Of a stretch of DNA of 40,943 bases, positions 6,786 to 16,279 are shown piece by piece. Position numbers and translations under genes: made by a program. A model generated the notes under the pieces. It was not told the origin of the DNA, made no database searches, and was given only the letters and a program-made list of their open reading frames with translations. Every line of letters starts with the position of its first letter. The stretch's first letter is position 1. Source of the DNA: Leptolyngbyaceae cyanobacterium T60_A2020_046. Lineage in GTDB: Bacteria; Cyanobacteriota; Cyanobacteriia; Phormidesmidales; Phormidesmidaceae. The stretch covers positions 1-40,943 of the forward strand of contig JACYME010000072.1 of the NCBI GenBank assembly GCA_015272155.1, in the 5' to 3' direction.

Positions 6786-7694
6786 ATGACCCAAGACTAC
6801 ATTCGACAACGCGAACGGCGCACGGGCTGGCTGCTGATTTTGCCCGCCTTGCTCGTCCTGCTACTGGTCTATGCTTACCCCATCCTGCGCGCCTTTTGGC
6901 TGAGCGTCTTTACCGAAAACCTCAGCACCAACCTAGAGCCCGTCTTTTCTGGATTTGAAAACTATGGCCGCATGGCGCAAGATGGCCGCTTTTGGGCCAG
7001 TTTAGGCAATACCGCAATTTTCACCGCCGCTTCCCTCGTCCTAGAGCTGATTTTGGGGTTGGGCGTTGCCCTCACCCTCGATCAGGCTTTTCGGGGGCGG
7101 GGCTGGGTGCGCACGATCGCGATTCTCCCCTGGGCATTGCCTACGGCGCTGATTGCCCTGGCCTGGCGCTGGATTTTCAACGGCGAGTTCGGCGTGTGGA
7201 ACGACATCCTCATGCGCCTGCAAATCATCGGCAATCCCATCAACTGGCTCGGTGATCCCAACTGGGCCATGCTCGGCGTCATCGCCGCCGATGTGTGGAA
7301 AACCACGTCCTTTGTCGCCATTCTGCTGCTGGCCGGGCTGCAATCCATTCCCCAAGATCTGTACGAAGCCCACGCGATCGATGGCGCCACTCCACTCCAA
7401 AGCTTTCGTAAAATCACCCTGCCGCTGATCATGCCGCAAATCTTGATCGCGATGCTGTTTCGCTTTGCCCAAGCCTTCGGCATTTTTGACCTGATCCAAG
7501 TGATGACGGGCGGCGGCCCCGGCGGCGCAACGGAAATGGTGTCCCTTTATATCTATGCCACGGTGATGCGCTACCTCGACTTTGGCTATGGCGCAGCCTT
7601 GGTGGTGGTGACCTTTGTGATTTTGATTGCGGTTGTTGCGATCGCGGCCCTCTACCTCTCAAAAGTTCGCCATGCCGCTGGGGTCGAAGAGTAA
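6786..7694 (+). CDS. ABC sugar transporter permease 1 (GgtC-like)
   Basis: The 302-residue product has six predicted membrane segments beginning WLLILPALLVLLLVYAYPIL. It carries the EAA loop that contacts the ATPase (YEAHAIDGATPLQSFRKITL followed by PLIMPQ), as in MalF-type permeases. FTENLSTN and NWLGDPNWAMLGVIAADVWK are typical of carbohydrate permeases of this group. The frame is open from a TTG at 6717 right behind the binding-protein stop, but the ATG at 6786 (MTQDYIRQRERR) gives the normal N terminus. It forms the membrane channel together with the next gene's product. Confidence 0.88.
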   Translation: MTQDYIRQRERRTGWLLILPALLVLLLVYAYPILRAFWLSVFTENLSTNLEPVFSGFENYGRMAQDGRFWASLGNTAIFTAASLVLELILGLGVALTLDQAFRGRGWVRTIAILPWALPTALIALAWRWIFNGEFGVWNDILMRLQIIGNPINWLGDPNWAMLGVIAADVWKTTSFVAILLLAGLQSIPQDLYEAHAIDGATPLQSFRKITLPLIMPQILIAMLFRFAQAFGIFDLIQVMTGGGPGGATEMVSLYIYATVMRYLDFGYGAALVVVTFVILIAVVAIAALYLSKVRHAAGVEE

Positions 7695-7747
7695 GCCTTG
7701 GCCGTCCATGCCCCCATTCCCCCCTTGAAGTCCTATCCCGCTGAGCC

Positions 7748-8629
7748 ATGACCACCACCCACCCAACCGCCACGCCCCAAGCCAACGCCACAGGCATTCC
7801 CTGGAAAAAGGTGCTACTGTGGAGCGCGATCGCCCTGACGGTGATTTTCAGCCTCGGCCCGCCTATGTGGGAACTGCTGACCTCCATCAAAACCAACAGC
7901 GCCATCACCGCCGACTCGGTGGTATATTTCCCCAGCCTCGACCAATTCACCGTTGAACACTATGTGCAACTGTTTCAGCGCAATCAGTTCCACATCTACA
8001 TTTTCAACAGTGCATTGGTCGCGATCGTCTCCACGGTATTGTGTCTGGGCATTGGCTCCCCTGCGGCCTATGCCCTGGCACGATTAAGAATTCCTGGCGA
8101 ACAGATTGTTCTCGCCTGTGTGCTAGTGGTCACGCTATTTCCCTATATCCTGCTCTTTTTAGGACTGCTCGATTTAGTCCGAGCCCTTGGGTTAGCCAAT
8201 AACTACTTAGCGCTCATTATTCCCTACACTGCCATCAACATGCCCCTCACCATTTTGGTGATGCGCAGCTTCTTTCAACAGCTCCCAAAGGACTTGGAAG
8301 ATTCCGCCAAAATTGACGGCTACAACACCGTACAAATGCTGTGGCAAATTGTGTTGCCCATGACCCTGCCCGCATTGGTGACGACAGGGATTCTGGCCTT
8401 TATTTTTGCGTGGAATGAGTACATTTTTGCCCTCACGTTTATCACCCGTGAATCGATGAAGACGATTCCCGTAGCAGCGGCACAACTGGGCGGTACCACG
8501 CTTTTTGAAGTGCCCTATGGCCCGCTGGCGGCTGCGACGGTGATCGGCACGCTGCCGCTGGTGCTACTGGTGTTGTTCTTCCAGCGCAAGATCGTCCAAG
8601 GCTTAACCGCTGGCTCCGTTAAGGGTTGA
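7748..8629 (+). CDS. ABC sugar transporter permease 2 (GgtD-like)
   Basis: The 293-residue MalG-type permease has a long first hydrophobic segment (VLLWSAIALTVIFSLGPPMW) and five more. The EAA loop reads LEDSAKIDGYNTVQMLWQIV followed by LPMTLPALV. The C-terminal part FAWNEYIFALTFITRES is a common motif of carbohydrate permeases. It pairs with the permease encoded 53 bp upstream to form the transmembrane pore. The short spacers between the genes at 5403, 6786 and 7748 indicate one transcript. Confidence 0.88.
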   Translation: MTTTHPTATPQANATGIPWKKVLLWSAIALTVIFSLGPPMWELLTSIKTNSAITADSVVYFPSLDQFTVEHYVQLFQRNQFHIYIFNSALVAIVSTVLCLGIGSPAAYALARLRIPGEQIVLACVLVVTLFPYILLFLGLLDLVRALGLANNYLALIIPYTAINMPLTILVMRSFFQQLPKDLEDSAKIDGYNTVQMLWQIVLPMTLPALVTTGILAFIFAWNEYIFALTFITRESMKTIPVAAAQLGGTTLFEVPYGPLAAATVIGTLPLVLLVLFFQRKIVQGLTAGSVKG

Positions 8630-8760
8630 TCGGTACTGCACCAAGCGTTGAAACGCTCTACCCAAAACTCAGAACTTGTGCCCCAAAGCTCGCTCACTCC
8701 GGCTTGATTTTCCGACCCCTCTGTTTCCCTGATTCACTCTGCATATATCCCTTTTAAGTC

Positions 8761-9831
8761 ATGGCTAAACTGGAACTCCAAAACCTCACAAAGGCGTACA
8801 GCAAAACCGTCGTGCCCGTCAAAGACTTGAGTCTTACGGTGGATGACAATGAGTTTTTGACGCTGGTTGGCCCGTCAGGCTGTGGGAAGTCTACGATTTT
8901 GCGGATGATCGCAGGACTGGAGCAAGTCACGCAGGGAACCGTCAGCATTGGCGGACGCGATGTGACACCGCTGGCACCGGGCGATCGCAATATTGCGATG
9001 GTGTTTCAGAGCTATGCCCTGTATCCCCACATGACGGTGTATGACAATATGGCGTCGGGGCTAAAGCTGCGAAAGTTAGGGGTTGGCGACATTCAAAAAC
9101 GGATTCAATCCGCATCCCAGGTGTTGGGGCTTGATCCGCTGCTTGATCGCCGTCCGTCTCAGCTTTCTGGCGGACAACGGCAGCGGGTTGCCTTGGGCAG
9201 AGCCTTGGTGCGCGAGCCTGATGTATTTTTGCTGGATGAGCCGTTGAGTAATTTGGATGCGCTTCTGCGGGAGCAGGTGCGGGCGGATCTCAAACAAATT
9301 TTTGAGCGGCAAGAGTCCCCCGTGGTGTACGTGACCCATGACCAAACGGAGGCAATGACGCTATCCACAAAGGTGGCGGTGTTAAGCGAGGGATATTTGC
9401 AACAGTTGGATGCTCCCAATGAGATTTATCGCCGTCCGGCCAACCGGTTTGTGGCGGGCTTTATTGGCAGTCCGCAGATGAATTTGATGACCCTAGAACG
9501 GGTGGAAAATTCTGTTTTGTTGGGCGAGTTTAAGATCGAATTGCCCGATGCAGCCCGCAAAGGTAGCTCGGTAATTCTAGGCATTCGACCGGAGCATGTG
9601 CGTCTGCCCCAGGAGGGCGATTGCCAGATTGTGCGTGGCGATGTCTTTTTGGTCGAAAACCTGGGCATGAGTGACTTGGTGAGTGTGCGGCTGCACGGCA
9701 GCGATGATCGGGTGTTGCGCGCGATGTTGCCTGCGGATGCGACCTGGAGCCGTGAAAACATTGAGCTGGCGCTACCGCCCCAAAGCATTCATTGGTTTGA
9801 TGTGGAAACCGAGGCTCGCCTAACCAGCTAG
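8761..9831 (+). CDS. ABC sugar transporter ATPase (GgtA/MalK-like)
   Basis: The 356-residue protein has Walker A GPSGCGKST (about residues 37-45), the signature LSGGQ (135-139), Walker B VFLLDE (155-160) and the switch histidine in VTHDQTEAMT (H193). After ~residue 240 comes the MalK-type regulatory/TOBE domain (LGIRPEHVRL). It hydrolyses ATP to drive the importer. It follows permease 2 after 131 bp, slightly further than the other spacers, but on the same strand. In Synechocystis the ggtA ATPase is encoded away from ggtBCD; here all four are clustered. Confidence 0.92.
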   Translation: MAKLELQNLTKAYSKTVVPVKDLSLTVDDNEFLTLVGPSGCGKSTILRMIAGLEQVTQGTVSIGGRDVTPLAPGDRNIAMVFQSYALYPHMTVYDNMASGLKLRKLGVGDIQKRIQSASQVLGLDPLLDRRPSQLSGGQRQRVALGRALVREPDVFLLDEPLSNLDALLREQVRADLKQIFERQESPVVYVTHDQTEAMTLSTKVAVLSEGYLQQLDAPNEIYRRPANRFVAGFIGSPQMNLMTLERVENSVLLGEFKIELPDAARKGSSVILGIRPEHVRLPQEGDCQIVRGDVFLVENLGMSDLVSVRLHGSDDRVLRAMLPADATWSRENIELALPPQSIHWFDVETEARLTS

Positions 9832-9968
9832 CAGGCGGTGTCAAAATGCCCCATATCAGCGATGGCTCGGGGCTGGGGTTGTTGGTACGGTTCAGGTGCA
9901 TCCTTCAAATGGGGCTGCCGCCCCGGCGTGCTAGGGGCTCTGGATTCAAGGCCGTGATGCCCTCGCGC

Positions 9969-11552
9969 TTAGGAATCCAAAGATTCCGCCTCGCGATCGC
10001 GGGGGGGATCGTCGAGGGTGAGCGATCGCGGCACGCGATCAAGGGCGTCAATACGCTCCAACTCTTCGCCCGTGGCAGCACCCAGATCTTTAAACTTCCG
10101 CGCCGTGACCAACACCCGTGACTCCAGGGAACCGACGACACGATTAAAGGCATCGACGGTGGTGTCGAGGCCGCGTCGCATTTTTGCTAAATGACTGACC
10201 AAAACACGGGTGCGATCGTATAACTCCTTGCCCAGAATACTGATTTGCTCGGCATTTTCGGCGAGTTGCTCCTGTCGCCAGCCATAGGCTACAGCTTTGA
10301 GCAGAGCGATTAATGTGGTCGGCGTTGCCAGAATGACCCGCTGCTCGACGCCAAATTCAATCAGGCCAGGATCCTGTTCTAGGGCGGCGCTGAAGAAGGT
10401 TTCTCCCGGTAAAAAAAGCACCGCAAATTCCGGCGCAGGCTGAAACTGCCCCCAGTAGCCTTTGCTGCCTAATTGGCTGAGGTGGGTGCGAATCTGGCGG
10501 GCATGATCCCGCAGGCGATCGCGGCGATCGCCCTCCGTTACTGCTTCCAGCGCTTCGAGGTATGCCTGGAGCGGAGCCTTCGCATCCACAATGATGTTGC
10601 GTCGATTGGGCAGCTGAATCACCATATCAGGCCGCAGTCTGCCCGTTTCGGTCGTGACTGAGGTCTGCTGCGAAAAGTCGCAGTGCTCCAGCATTCCCGC
10701 CATTTCGACCACGCGCTTAAGCTGAATCTCGCCCCAGCGTCCGCGCACCGTGGGCGATCGCAGGGCTTTCACCAAGTTGGCGGTTTCACCCTGTAACTGG
10801 GTCTGGGCGACGGCCAAGGCTTTCACTTGCTCGGTCAAACTGCTGTAGGCAGCGGTGCGGGCGGTTTCCAAGTCTTGCAAGCGGGTATCGACCTTGCACA
10901 GGGACTGCTGCAAGGGCTCGACCAACGCCGCGATCGCCTGCTGTCGCTGGCTGAGATCTCCCTGGGCTTGGGTCTGAAATTTCGCCAACACACCCTCTGC
11001 CAGGTGCAAAAAAGACTGGGTATTTTGCCGCAATGCATCGGCGGACAATGCCTTGAAGGCGTCACCCAGTCGGGCTTGTGCCTGATCCAGCAAGCGCTGC
11101 TTTTCCTCCGTGGCTTGTCGCTCTTGATGCAGGCGAATTTCTACCTCCCGGAGCTGGGCCTGGAGGGTACTGTAGGCGCTTTGTAGCTGCTGGATTTGGT
11201 GATCGCGCGCTTGAAGCTGATGTGTCAATGGAGAAATCTGGGCTGCTTGAGTTTCCGCGATCGCCCGTTGGGCCGCTTCGTGGCGCAATTCTTGATGTAG
11301 GGATGCAAGCTGAGCTTCGCGATCGCCTAGGGCCGTTTGCAAGTCAGTGATTTGCTGGGCCTGATGCTGCAAACGTTCAAGGGCACTGGCGCGATCGGCA
11401 ATGCTCTCTGCCTTGGCGCGATCGCGAATGCCCTGCACCCGACTTTGCAACAGCAGCCAAGCCCCCCCAGCTCCTAGCCCAAGGCCCACCACCAGCCCAA
11501 ACCAAACCTGCACCGTCACCTCCCACATCATGCTGCTACACGGTAACAACAT
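9969..11552 (-). CDS. rmuC: DNA recombination protein RmuC homologue
   Basis: The ~520-residue product has one N-terminal membrane segment ([20 protein letters not shown]) followed by a long coiled coil of about 200 residues rich in Gln, Leu, Glu and Arg. The RmuC domain then starts with [20 protein letters not shown] and includes [14 protein letters not shown] and [19 protein letters not shown]. RmuC limits recombination at short inverted repeats in E. coli, and its domain is related to nucleases. ATG codons at 11552, 11531 and 11528 are all possible; the later two start right before the membrane segment. The gene converges with the sugar ATPase gene. Confidence 0.9.
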   Translation of the reverse strand: MLLPCSSMMWEVTVQVWFGLVVGLGLGAGGAWLLLQSRVQGIRDRAKAESIADRASALERLQHQAQQITDLQTALGDREAQLASLHQELRHEAAQRAIAETQAAQISPLTHQLQARDHQIQQLQSAYSTLQAQLREVEIRLHQERQATEEKQRLLDQAQARLGDAFKALSADALRQNTQSFLHLAEGVLAKFQTQAQGDLSQRQQAIAALVEPLQQSLCKVDTRLQDLETARTAAYSSLTEQVKALAVAQTQLQGETANLVKALRSPTVRGRWGEIQLKRVVEMAGMLEHCDFSQQTSVTTETGRLRPDMVIQLPNRRNIIVDAKAPLQAYLEALEAVTEGDRRDRLRDHARQIRTHLSQLGSKGYWGQFQPAPEFAVLFLPGETFFSAALEQDPGLIEFGVEQRVILATPTTLIALLKAVAYGWRQEQLAENAEQISILGKELYDRTRVLVSHLAKMRRGLDTTVDAFNRVVGSLESRVLVTARKFKDLGAATGEELERIDALDRVPRSLTLDDPPRDREAESLDS

Positions 11553-11890
11553 CTGTACTATTTCTCAAGACAGTAACAGTCTTCGGGAAAACATGGGCCG
11601 TAGTTGGGCATGGGCAGTACACTGGGCACAGCCGATATCGACGTTGCGACACCAAATGGCACAGCTCTGGCATTCAGCTCGGGAAAATCGAGCGTTGTTC
11701 AGATTCTGGGGCAAGGATTCGATACGGTGATTATCAGCCCCGATCGGTGCAATTCAGTTTCGTATCTTCCCTGGCTCATTTGCCGACTCACTCAGCGAAA
11801 CTCGGCAGGTTGAGCGTGTCAGTTTCAATGCAGGGCGAAACGCGCTCAGTCACCATTGGGTTCTTTCACCCCGTAATTAGGAGGAATCAG
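11553..11890. other. 338-bp intergenic region
   Basis: It lies between divergent rmuC and the small gene at 11891. No gene or clear structure was seen. A CGGTAAC sequence at 11541-11547 resembles the motif discussed for other promoters here, but lies just inside the longest rmuC frame. Confidence 0.4.
11877..11884 (+). promoter_or_regulatory. Strong ribosome binding site of the 66-residue gene
   Basis: TTAGGAGGAATC lies a suitable distance before the ATG at 11891 and decides the start. Confidence 0.7.
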
Positions 11891-12091
11891 ATGTCTACCC
11901 AGCCCGATCTCTCGGCCAACATTGCCGAAATGGTGGATCAACTCATTGCCTCACGCTCAATTAGCCAACAGCAATATCAAGAATTGTCTGCGGCGGTGCT
12001 GGCAGATGGCACCGTTGATGAACACGAGCGCCGACAAATTAACCGCCTCTTTGATGCCATTCAGACAGGCCAGGTCAAGATTGTCTATTAG
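11891..12091 (+). CDS. Small conserved cyanobacterial protein of unknown function
   Basis: The 66-residue product starts MSTQPDLSANIAEMVDQL and contains SRSISQQQYQELSAAVLADG followed by TVDEHERRQINRLFDAI. I recognise this as a common small cyanobacterial hypothetical family. It is probably a helical bundle; the pattern of two helices around an ADGTVDEHE turn recalls an EF-hand-like or TerB-like acidic turn, which is only an impression. The start is fixed by TAGGAGGA eight bases upstream of the ATG, a near-perfect ribosome binding site. The open frame extends further upstream but that part looks random. Confidence 0.75.
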   Translation: MSTQPDLSANIAEMVDQLIASRSISQQQYQELSAAVLADGTVDEHERRQINRLFDAIQTGQVKIVY

Positions 12092-12255
12092 GTGATGGGT
12101 GGTGTGACCGCTGGACAGGATGCGCCCCTCTCGCCCTGAGGGTCTGTAGCAGGGTGGGTTAGGCTCTTATACCATCGCCGGGAGATCGCGCTTTCTGCTG
12201 CGGTTGCGCGATATTCTCGGCACATTATTTTTTCCGGGCTATTGCATAGAGCGTG

Positions 12256-12763
12256 ATGACTCGGGCACTCTCCATTGAGCAGATTCAGCTCCGAGAAGAT
12301 GATCTGACCAGGCCTGAGATTGCAGCCCTAGTGCAAGCGCATTTGTAGAACATGTTTGCCCTAAGCCCACCGGAGAACGTCCATGCCTTGGGTGTTGACG
12401 CCCTGCGATCGCCCGACATTACCGTTTGGTCAGCGTGGGAAGGGGTTGAATTGCTGGGCTGCGGAGCCCTCAAAGCCCTCGACCCGAGGAGTGGTGAAAT
12501 CAAATCCATGCGGACGGCCCCAGCCCATCGACGGCGAGGAGTCGCTTCAATGCTCCTTGAGCACATTATTCAGACTGCGAAACAGCGGGCCTATAGTCAT
12601 TTGCATTTAAAAGCATTTAAAAACGGGTTCTTTATTTGCTCCGGCCCGTGCCCTCTATGAATGCTATGGGTTTGAGTATTGCGGCCCCTTTGCAGATTAC
12701 CTTGAGGATCCTCACAGCGTTTTTATGGTAAAAACGTTGGCTCCAGCGATAGGGTCGCGATAG
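12256..12763 (+). pseudogene. GNAT-family N-acetyltransferase, broken by a stop codon and a frameshift
   Basis: The first segment reads MTRALSIEQIQLREDDLTRP and on to EIAALVQAHL, then an in-frame TAG at 12346-12348. The same frame continues NMFALSPPENVHALGVDALR, WEGVELLGCGALKALDP and the acetyl-CoA loop MRTAPAHRRRGVASMLLEHI. Near 12630-12641 the frame shifts, and the C terminus continues [20 protein letters not shown] and then HSVFMVKTL, ending at 12763. This is the full course of a small GNAT related to the YsnE group, in three pieces. The middle piece keeps an ATG and could yield a 102-residue protein lacking the last strands, which is unlikely to be active. Confidence 0.8.
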
Positions 12764-13337
12764 GGGTGCAGGCAGCGTCATTCCGTCATCCCAGCACCTG
12801 TTGAGATTGGCGATCATCCCATTGCTGAACCCAGGGCAGCTTGAGGTAGGGTTGGGGTGTTGCTGAATTTGAGGATGAATGTGTCGAAAGCCCTCACCCT
12901 AGCGCGCTCCCAACGGTAGCGGGAACTGGGTAGGGAGTCCGCTGGTTTACTCAACGTCAGTTCGGGTTAAGCCATTGGCCCGTATTTTCCCCTCCCGGGG
13001 AGGGGTGTCCGCAGGACGGGGTGGGTGAAACCCAGCGGCAAACCCACCCCTGGCCCCTCCGAAGCGGGGAAAGCCTCTGGCAAAGAATCGGTCTTACGCA
13101 ATTGAGGACTTACCCCGAACTCAGGTTACTCAGATACCCAAGCGGCGATCGCTGCAAATTGCACAACTTTTTTTTCCAAAAATTCTGGGGGTGACCCATC
13201 GCCACAGCCCAGGCACTGTCCCGCGCAACGCGATCGCAGCAATCTTGCAACACCCCCGCCGTTGCGCAAAACCCCCTTGCTGCAACGATTTTAGCGGTGT
13301 TATCCCTAGGCGTAGTGACCCCCTTGAGGATCTTCCC
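12764..13337. other. 574-bp intergenic region with GC-rich palindromes
   Basis: No gene was seen. Around 12988-13070 there are G/C-rich palindromic runs (CCCCTCCCGGGGAGGGG and nearby copies of GGGGTGGGT and its complement), a type of intergenic repeat frequent in cyanobacteria. Confidence 0.45.
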
Positions 13338-13541
13338 ATGACGACCCGCACCTTGACGCCCCACCAATACCGCCTCCGCGCCATTGTGAAACGCCTGGTC
13401 ATTGACCTCGGTTATCTCGAACAGGTGTCGAAACTTGGCGCGACCCAACCCCGCCTGCACGCCGCTGCCGTCTGCCTAGACCGTGCGGTGGAGGTGCTGA
13501 ATGCAGAACTGGAGGCGGGGCGCGATCGCCAGATTGCCTAA
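13338..13541 (+). CDS. Small conserved cyanobacterial protein of unknown function
   Basis: The 67-residue product (MTTRTLTPHQYRLRAIVKRL, VIDLGYLEQVSKLGATQPRL, HAAAVCLDRAVEVLNAELEA) appears to be two amphipathic helices with no signal peptide. I believe this is a widespread short cyanobacterial hypothetical, but its role is unknown to me. The ATG at 13338 is preceded by GAGGA at seven bases. The frame is open further upstream to 13191 without features. A strong terminator lies 44 bp downstream. Confidence 0.7.
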   Translation: MTTRTLTPHQYRLRAIVKRLVIDLGYLEQVSKLGATQPRLHAAAVCLDRAVEVLNAELEAGRDRQIA

Positions 13542-13584
13542 TCTCAATTTCCGAAAGCAGGGTGCAAAACCTGTCCCTTCAAAG

Positions 13585-13610
13585 CCCTGCTCCCACGCTT
13601 GGGAGCAGGG
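13585..13610. terminator. Bidirectional Rho-independent terminator
   Basis: A perfect 11-bp stem, CCCTGCTCCCA / TGGGAGCAGGG with a 4-base loop, has T residues on the right and A residues on the left. It separates two convergent genes (13338-13541 and 13627-13797). Confidence 0.8.
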
Positions 13611-13626
13611 TTTGGGGTGTATTGGC

Positions 13627-13797
13627 TCAATATCCGCGATCGCTGGGGTAGCATCGGGTGACACAGGGGGCGGCAGTGTAGCGCTGCTTGAGGAAGGCCA
13701 CAAAGTCAGCCACGAGCACTTGGGCGGCTTCTGGCAGGGCAGCAATTAGGGTCGTGTCATTGATGGCAGTTGCCCTTTGAACTTTGGGAACTTTCAT
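13627..13797 (-). CDS. Tiny DUF2281/antitoxin-like protein
   Basis: The 56-residue frame (MKVPKVQRATAINDTTLIAA, LPEAAQVLVADFVAFLKQRY) starts with an ATG that overlaps the stop codon of the upstream TPR frame (ATGA), indicating translational coupling. The motif LPEAAQVLVADFVAFL resembles the LPEELQQQVLDFVEFL helix of DUF2281 proteins, many of which sit next to PIN-type toxins. There is no toxin gene here; the C-terminal 15 residues (TAAPCVTRCYPSDRGY) look unconserved. It may be a residual or orphan antitoxin. It is shorter than usual ORF cut-offs. Confidence 0.5.
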   Translation of the reverse strand: MKVPKVQRATAINDTTLIAALPEAAQVLVADFVAFLKQRYTAAPCVTRCYPSDRGY

Positions 13798-14273
13798 GGT
13801 CGTTTGTTGTTGAGCGCGGCGGGGTCGTCGGGGTGCAGGGCGATCGCAGCGTCATAGGCGGCAAGGGCGGCTTCCCATTTCGTGGAAGCCATGAAAAGAT
13901 TGCCCTGTTCAAAATAGAGGGCGGCTTTTTCTCCAGAGCTTAGGGCGGGGGCTTCCAGCAGGGATTGAATTTCCAGGATGCGGCGCTGGCGTTGATGGGG
14001 TGTCCAGGCGAGGTATTGGGTGTAATCTCCCTCGGCACGAATCTGAAACTCCGGCAAAGACTTCATCAGGGGATGCACATCGTACCAACCCTGGAGTTCG
14101 TCATTGTCATCAAAATAGCGATATTCCAGCAGGCAACGGCGAAAGAGCAAATCCCGATGGTCTGCGTCGTTGTCGATGCGGCAATCTTGCGCCACCCGCG
14201 CCAGCACCGCCTACTGCCCTTTTTCCACCGTACGGCGATAGGTGTCTTGGATTTCGGCAATGGCGCGCTGCAT
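13794..14273 (-). pseudogene. TPR-containing hypothetical protein interrupted by an in-frame TAG
   Basis: From an ATG at 14273 the frame reads MQRAIAEIQDTYRRTVEKGQ, then TAG at 14211-14213, then AVLARVAQDCRIDNDADHRD, FFDDNDELQGWYD-like text and a C-terminal TPR (EKAALYFEQGNLFMASTKWE, AALAAYDAAIALHPDDPAAL). Sequence before and after the stop is in the same frame and looks like one helical protein. A GTG at 14207, two codons after the stop, could start a 137-residue product, so the gene may still be expressed without its first 20 residues. The small gene at 13627-13797 overlaps its stop codon. I do not know the function. Confidence 0.55.
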
Positions 14274-14530
14274 CGCCCGCGTGGAAATCGGCAAATGCCA
14301 TAGGGAAGTCCCAGTGCCCGTGCGCTGACGGATGATTCTAATCCTAATCAACCTTGGCAAATCAGCAACGCCTCAACTCGCTTGCTTCGCGATCGCGCCC
14401 TGTGCTGCACCTGGTATCGGAATTTGAAACCGGGCCGAGGCCAGAGCCAGGGCTGACTAAGGTAATAGCTGAGGTCAGCAACCTCCATTAGGAAACTTCC
14501 CCAAAACCCACGACACAAGGATTTTCAACG

Positions 14531-15349
14531 ATGGTACGCCGCAGAGTTTTAGAGGTTCATCGCGCGATCGCCCCCAGCCTATTACTTGCCCTCACCCTTT
14601 TTGCCCCTGGGCAAGGCACCGCCGCCCCCGATGCCCCATCCCCTGCCCTCGACGCAACCTGGGAACTCATCCGCTATCGCAACACCGACGGCGATACCGT
14701 TGCGCCCCAGGGTATAGACGCAGCCCTGCCCTCCCTTCAGTTTCAGGCCGGGCAAATGGGCGGCGATACCGGATGCAACCACTTCTTTGGCACCTACACC
14801 GCGATCGCCGACGCCCTCACCATCACGCCCAGCGGCAGCACCCTCAAAGCCTGTGGCGAAGCGCTGATGACCCAAGAAGCGCAGATTTTGACCCGCTTAG
14901 AGCAAGTCGAAACCTACGCGATCGCCAATGGGGAACTGCAACTCCTCGACGCCGACGGCTCCCTGCTGCTCACCCTTCGCCAACGGGCGGCTGCCCCCCT
15001 CACCGAAACCCCTTGGCGCTTGACCACCTACACCGACAGCCAAGGCAGCGTGCGCGCGCCGCTTGCTGGAACAAGTATCACCGCCACCTTTCACCCCGAT
15101 GGCAGCGTCAGCGGCTCCAGCGGCTGCAACACCTACCGCGCCAGCTATGGGCTAGAGGCAGACCAAAGCCTGCAAATTGGGGAAGGCATTACCACCCGCA
15201 TGTTTTGCGCAACGCCCGACGGCACCATGACCCAAGAATCGGCCTACCTCAGTGCGATCGCCCGCACCGCCCGCTACCGCATTGAGGGCCAAACCCTCAC
15301 CCTCTACAGTGCTGATCAAAGGGTTGTCGCCCAGTTTGACGCTCCATAA
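14531..15349 (+). CDS. Secreted protein with two META domains
   Basis: The 272-residue product has a signal peptide (about residues 12-31, LLLALTLFAPGQGTA-AP). Two META (HslJ-like) domains follow. The first, at about 40-150, contains WELIRYRNTDGDTVAP and GDTGCNHFFGTYTA; the second, at about 158-272, contains WRLTTYTDSQGSVRAPLAG and SGSSGCNTYRASYG. Each has the conserved GCN motif and a later cysteine (TLKACG; TRMFCA), which may form a disulphide. META-domain proteins are found in cell envelopes, and HslJ is linked to heat shock and novobiocin resistance in E. coli. The exact function is unknown. The gene stands alone. Confidence 0.85.
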   Translation: MVRRRVLEVHRAIAPSLLLALTLFAPGQGTAAPDAPSPALDATWELIRYRNTDGDTVAPQGIDAALPSLQFQAGQMGGDTGCNHFFGTYTAIADALTITPSGSTLKACGEALMTQEAQILTRLEQVETYAIANGELQLLDADGSLLLTLRQRAAAPLTETPWRLTTYTDSQGSVRAPLAGTSITATFHPDGSVSGSSGCNTYRASYGLEADQSLQIGEGITTRMFCATPDGTMTQESAYLSAIARTARYRIEGQTLTLYSADQRVVAQFDAP

Positions 15350-15685
15350 CGAGCCTTGGGAAAAGATGGCAAGATAGACGGGGAAGAGACGGCAACGCGC
15401 TGAACCCCCTGGCTGGCCGTGAACCGCTCATCCCCATTCTGTGCTTTGCCGGGCTTTGAAAAGACTGGCATTGTCGTCCTGCTTCAGCGCATTGGGATAA
15501 GCCACAGCCCCCTTGCAGAAACTGGCTTCCTTGCCAGATAGAATCGGTGCTCTAGCTCGGGCTCTAGGAAGCGTGATCGCAGGGGGGCGGGAGCCCTCTA
15601 TTGGTGCAGGGTTGTCTGGTGCAGGGTTGTCAGTCACACACCACAGGAATTGCCTGGGGCAACACCTGCGTCCTGACAAAGGGGG
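15350..15685. other. 336-bp intergenic region with a 15-bp tandem duplication
   Basis: No gene was seen between the META gene and the convergent peroxiredoxin gene. TGGTGCAGGGTTGTC is repeated back to back at 15602-15616 and 15617-15631. Confidence 0.5.
15602..15631. repeat. Perfect 15-bp tandem duplication
   Basis: TGGTGCAGGGTTGTC occurs twice without a gap. Confidence 0.85.
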
Positions 15686-16279
15686 CTACACCGCCGCGAA
15701 AAACTCCTTGGACTTGACGGGGTCAGGATTCATGGTTTTTTCGCCCGGCTGCCAATCGGCGGGGCAAACCTCATCAGGATGGTTTTGGACGTGCTGGATG
15801 GCTTGTAGCACCCGCAGGGTTTCGTCAACGCTGCGCCCAAAGGATAGGTTATTCACCGTCGCGTGCTGAATGACGCCTTCCTTATCAATAAGGAAAAGGC
15901 CGCGTAGCGCAACACCAGCATCGGGATCGAGCACATTGTAGGCAGTGCTGATCTCTTTCTTAATATCTGAAATGAGGGGATAGTTCAAGTCGCCGATGCC
16001 GCCAAGTTTGCGTTCAGTTTGAATCCACGCAAGGTGGGAGAACTCGCTATCGACGGAAACGCCTAGCACTTCCGTATTCAAATCTTTGAAGTCACCGTAG
16101 CGATCGCTAAAGGCTGTGATTTCTGTCGGGCAAACAAACGTAAAGTCAAGTGGATAGAAGAAGAGAACAACGTACTTGCCTCGGTAATCAGAGAGCTTAA
16201 TCGTTTTGAACTCTTGATCAACCACTGCGGTTGCGGTGAAGTCTGGAGCCTGCTGACCAACACGAAGACAGCCTTCCAT
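15686..16279 (-). CDS. 2-Cys peroxiredoxin
   Basis: The 197-residue product belongs to the typical 2-Cys (AhpC/Prx1) peroxiredoxins. The peroxidatic cysteine is C50 in [13 protein letters not shown] and the resolving cysteine is C172 in [11 protein letters not shown]. The enzyme reduces hydrogen peroxide and alkyl hydroperoxides with electrons from thioredoxin, and in cyanobacteria and plastids it protects photosynthesis. A GGIG segment (residues 93-96) corresponds to the GGLG loop of over-oxidation-sensitive forms, while the C-terminal YF motif is only partly present as KEFF. The start is supported by GGAGG about eight bases upstream of the ATG. Confidence 0.95.
   Translation of the reverse strand: MEGCLRVGQQAPDFTATAVVDQEFKTIKLSDYRGKYVVLFFYPLDFTFVCPTEITAFSDRYGDFKDLNTEVLGVSVDSEFSHLAWIQTERKLGGIGDLNYPLISDIKKEISTAYNVLDPDAGVALRGLFLIDKEGVIQHATVNNLSFGRSVDETLRVLQAIQHVQNHPDEVCPADWQPGEKTMNPDPVKSKEFFAAV

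Noticed and set aside
5885-11186. Many 80-150 codon frames antisense to the sugar operon and rmuC.
   Set aside because: They are shadow frames of well-supported genes in GC-rich DNA.
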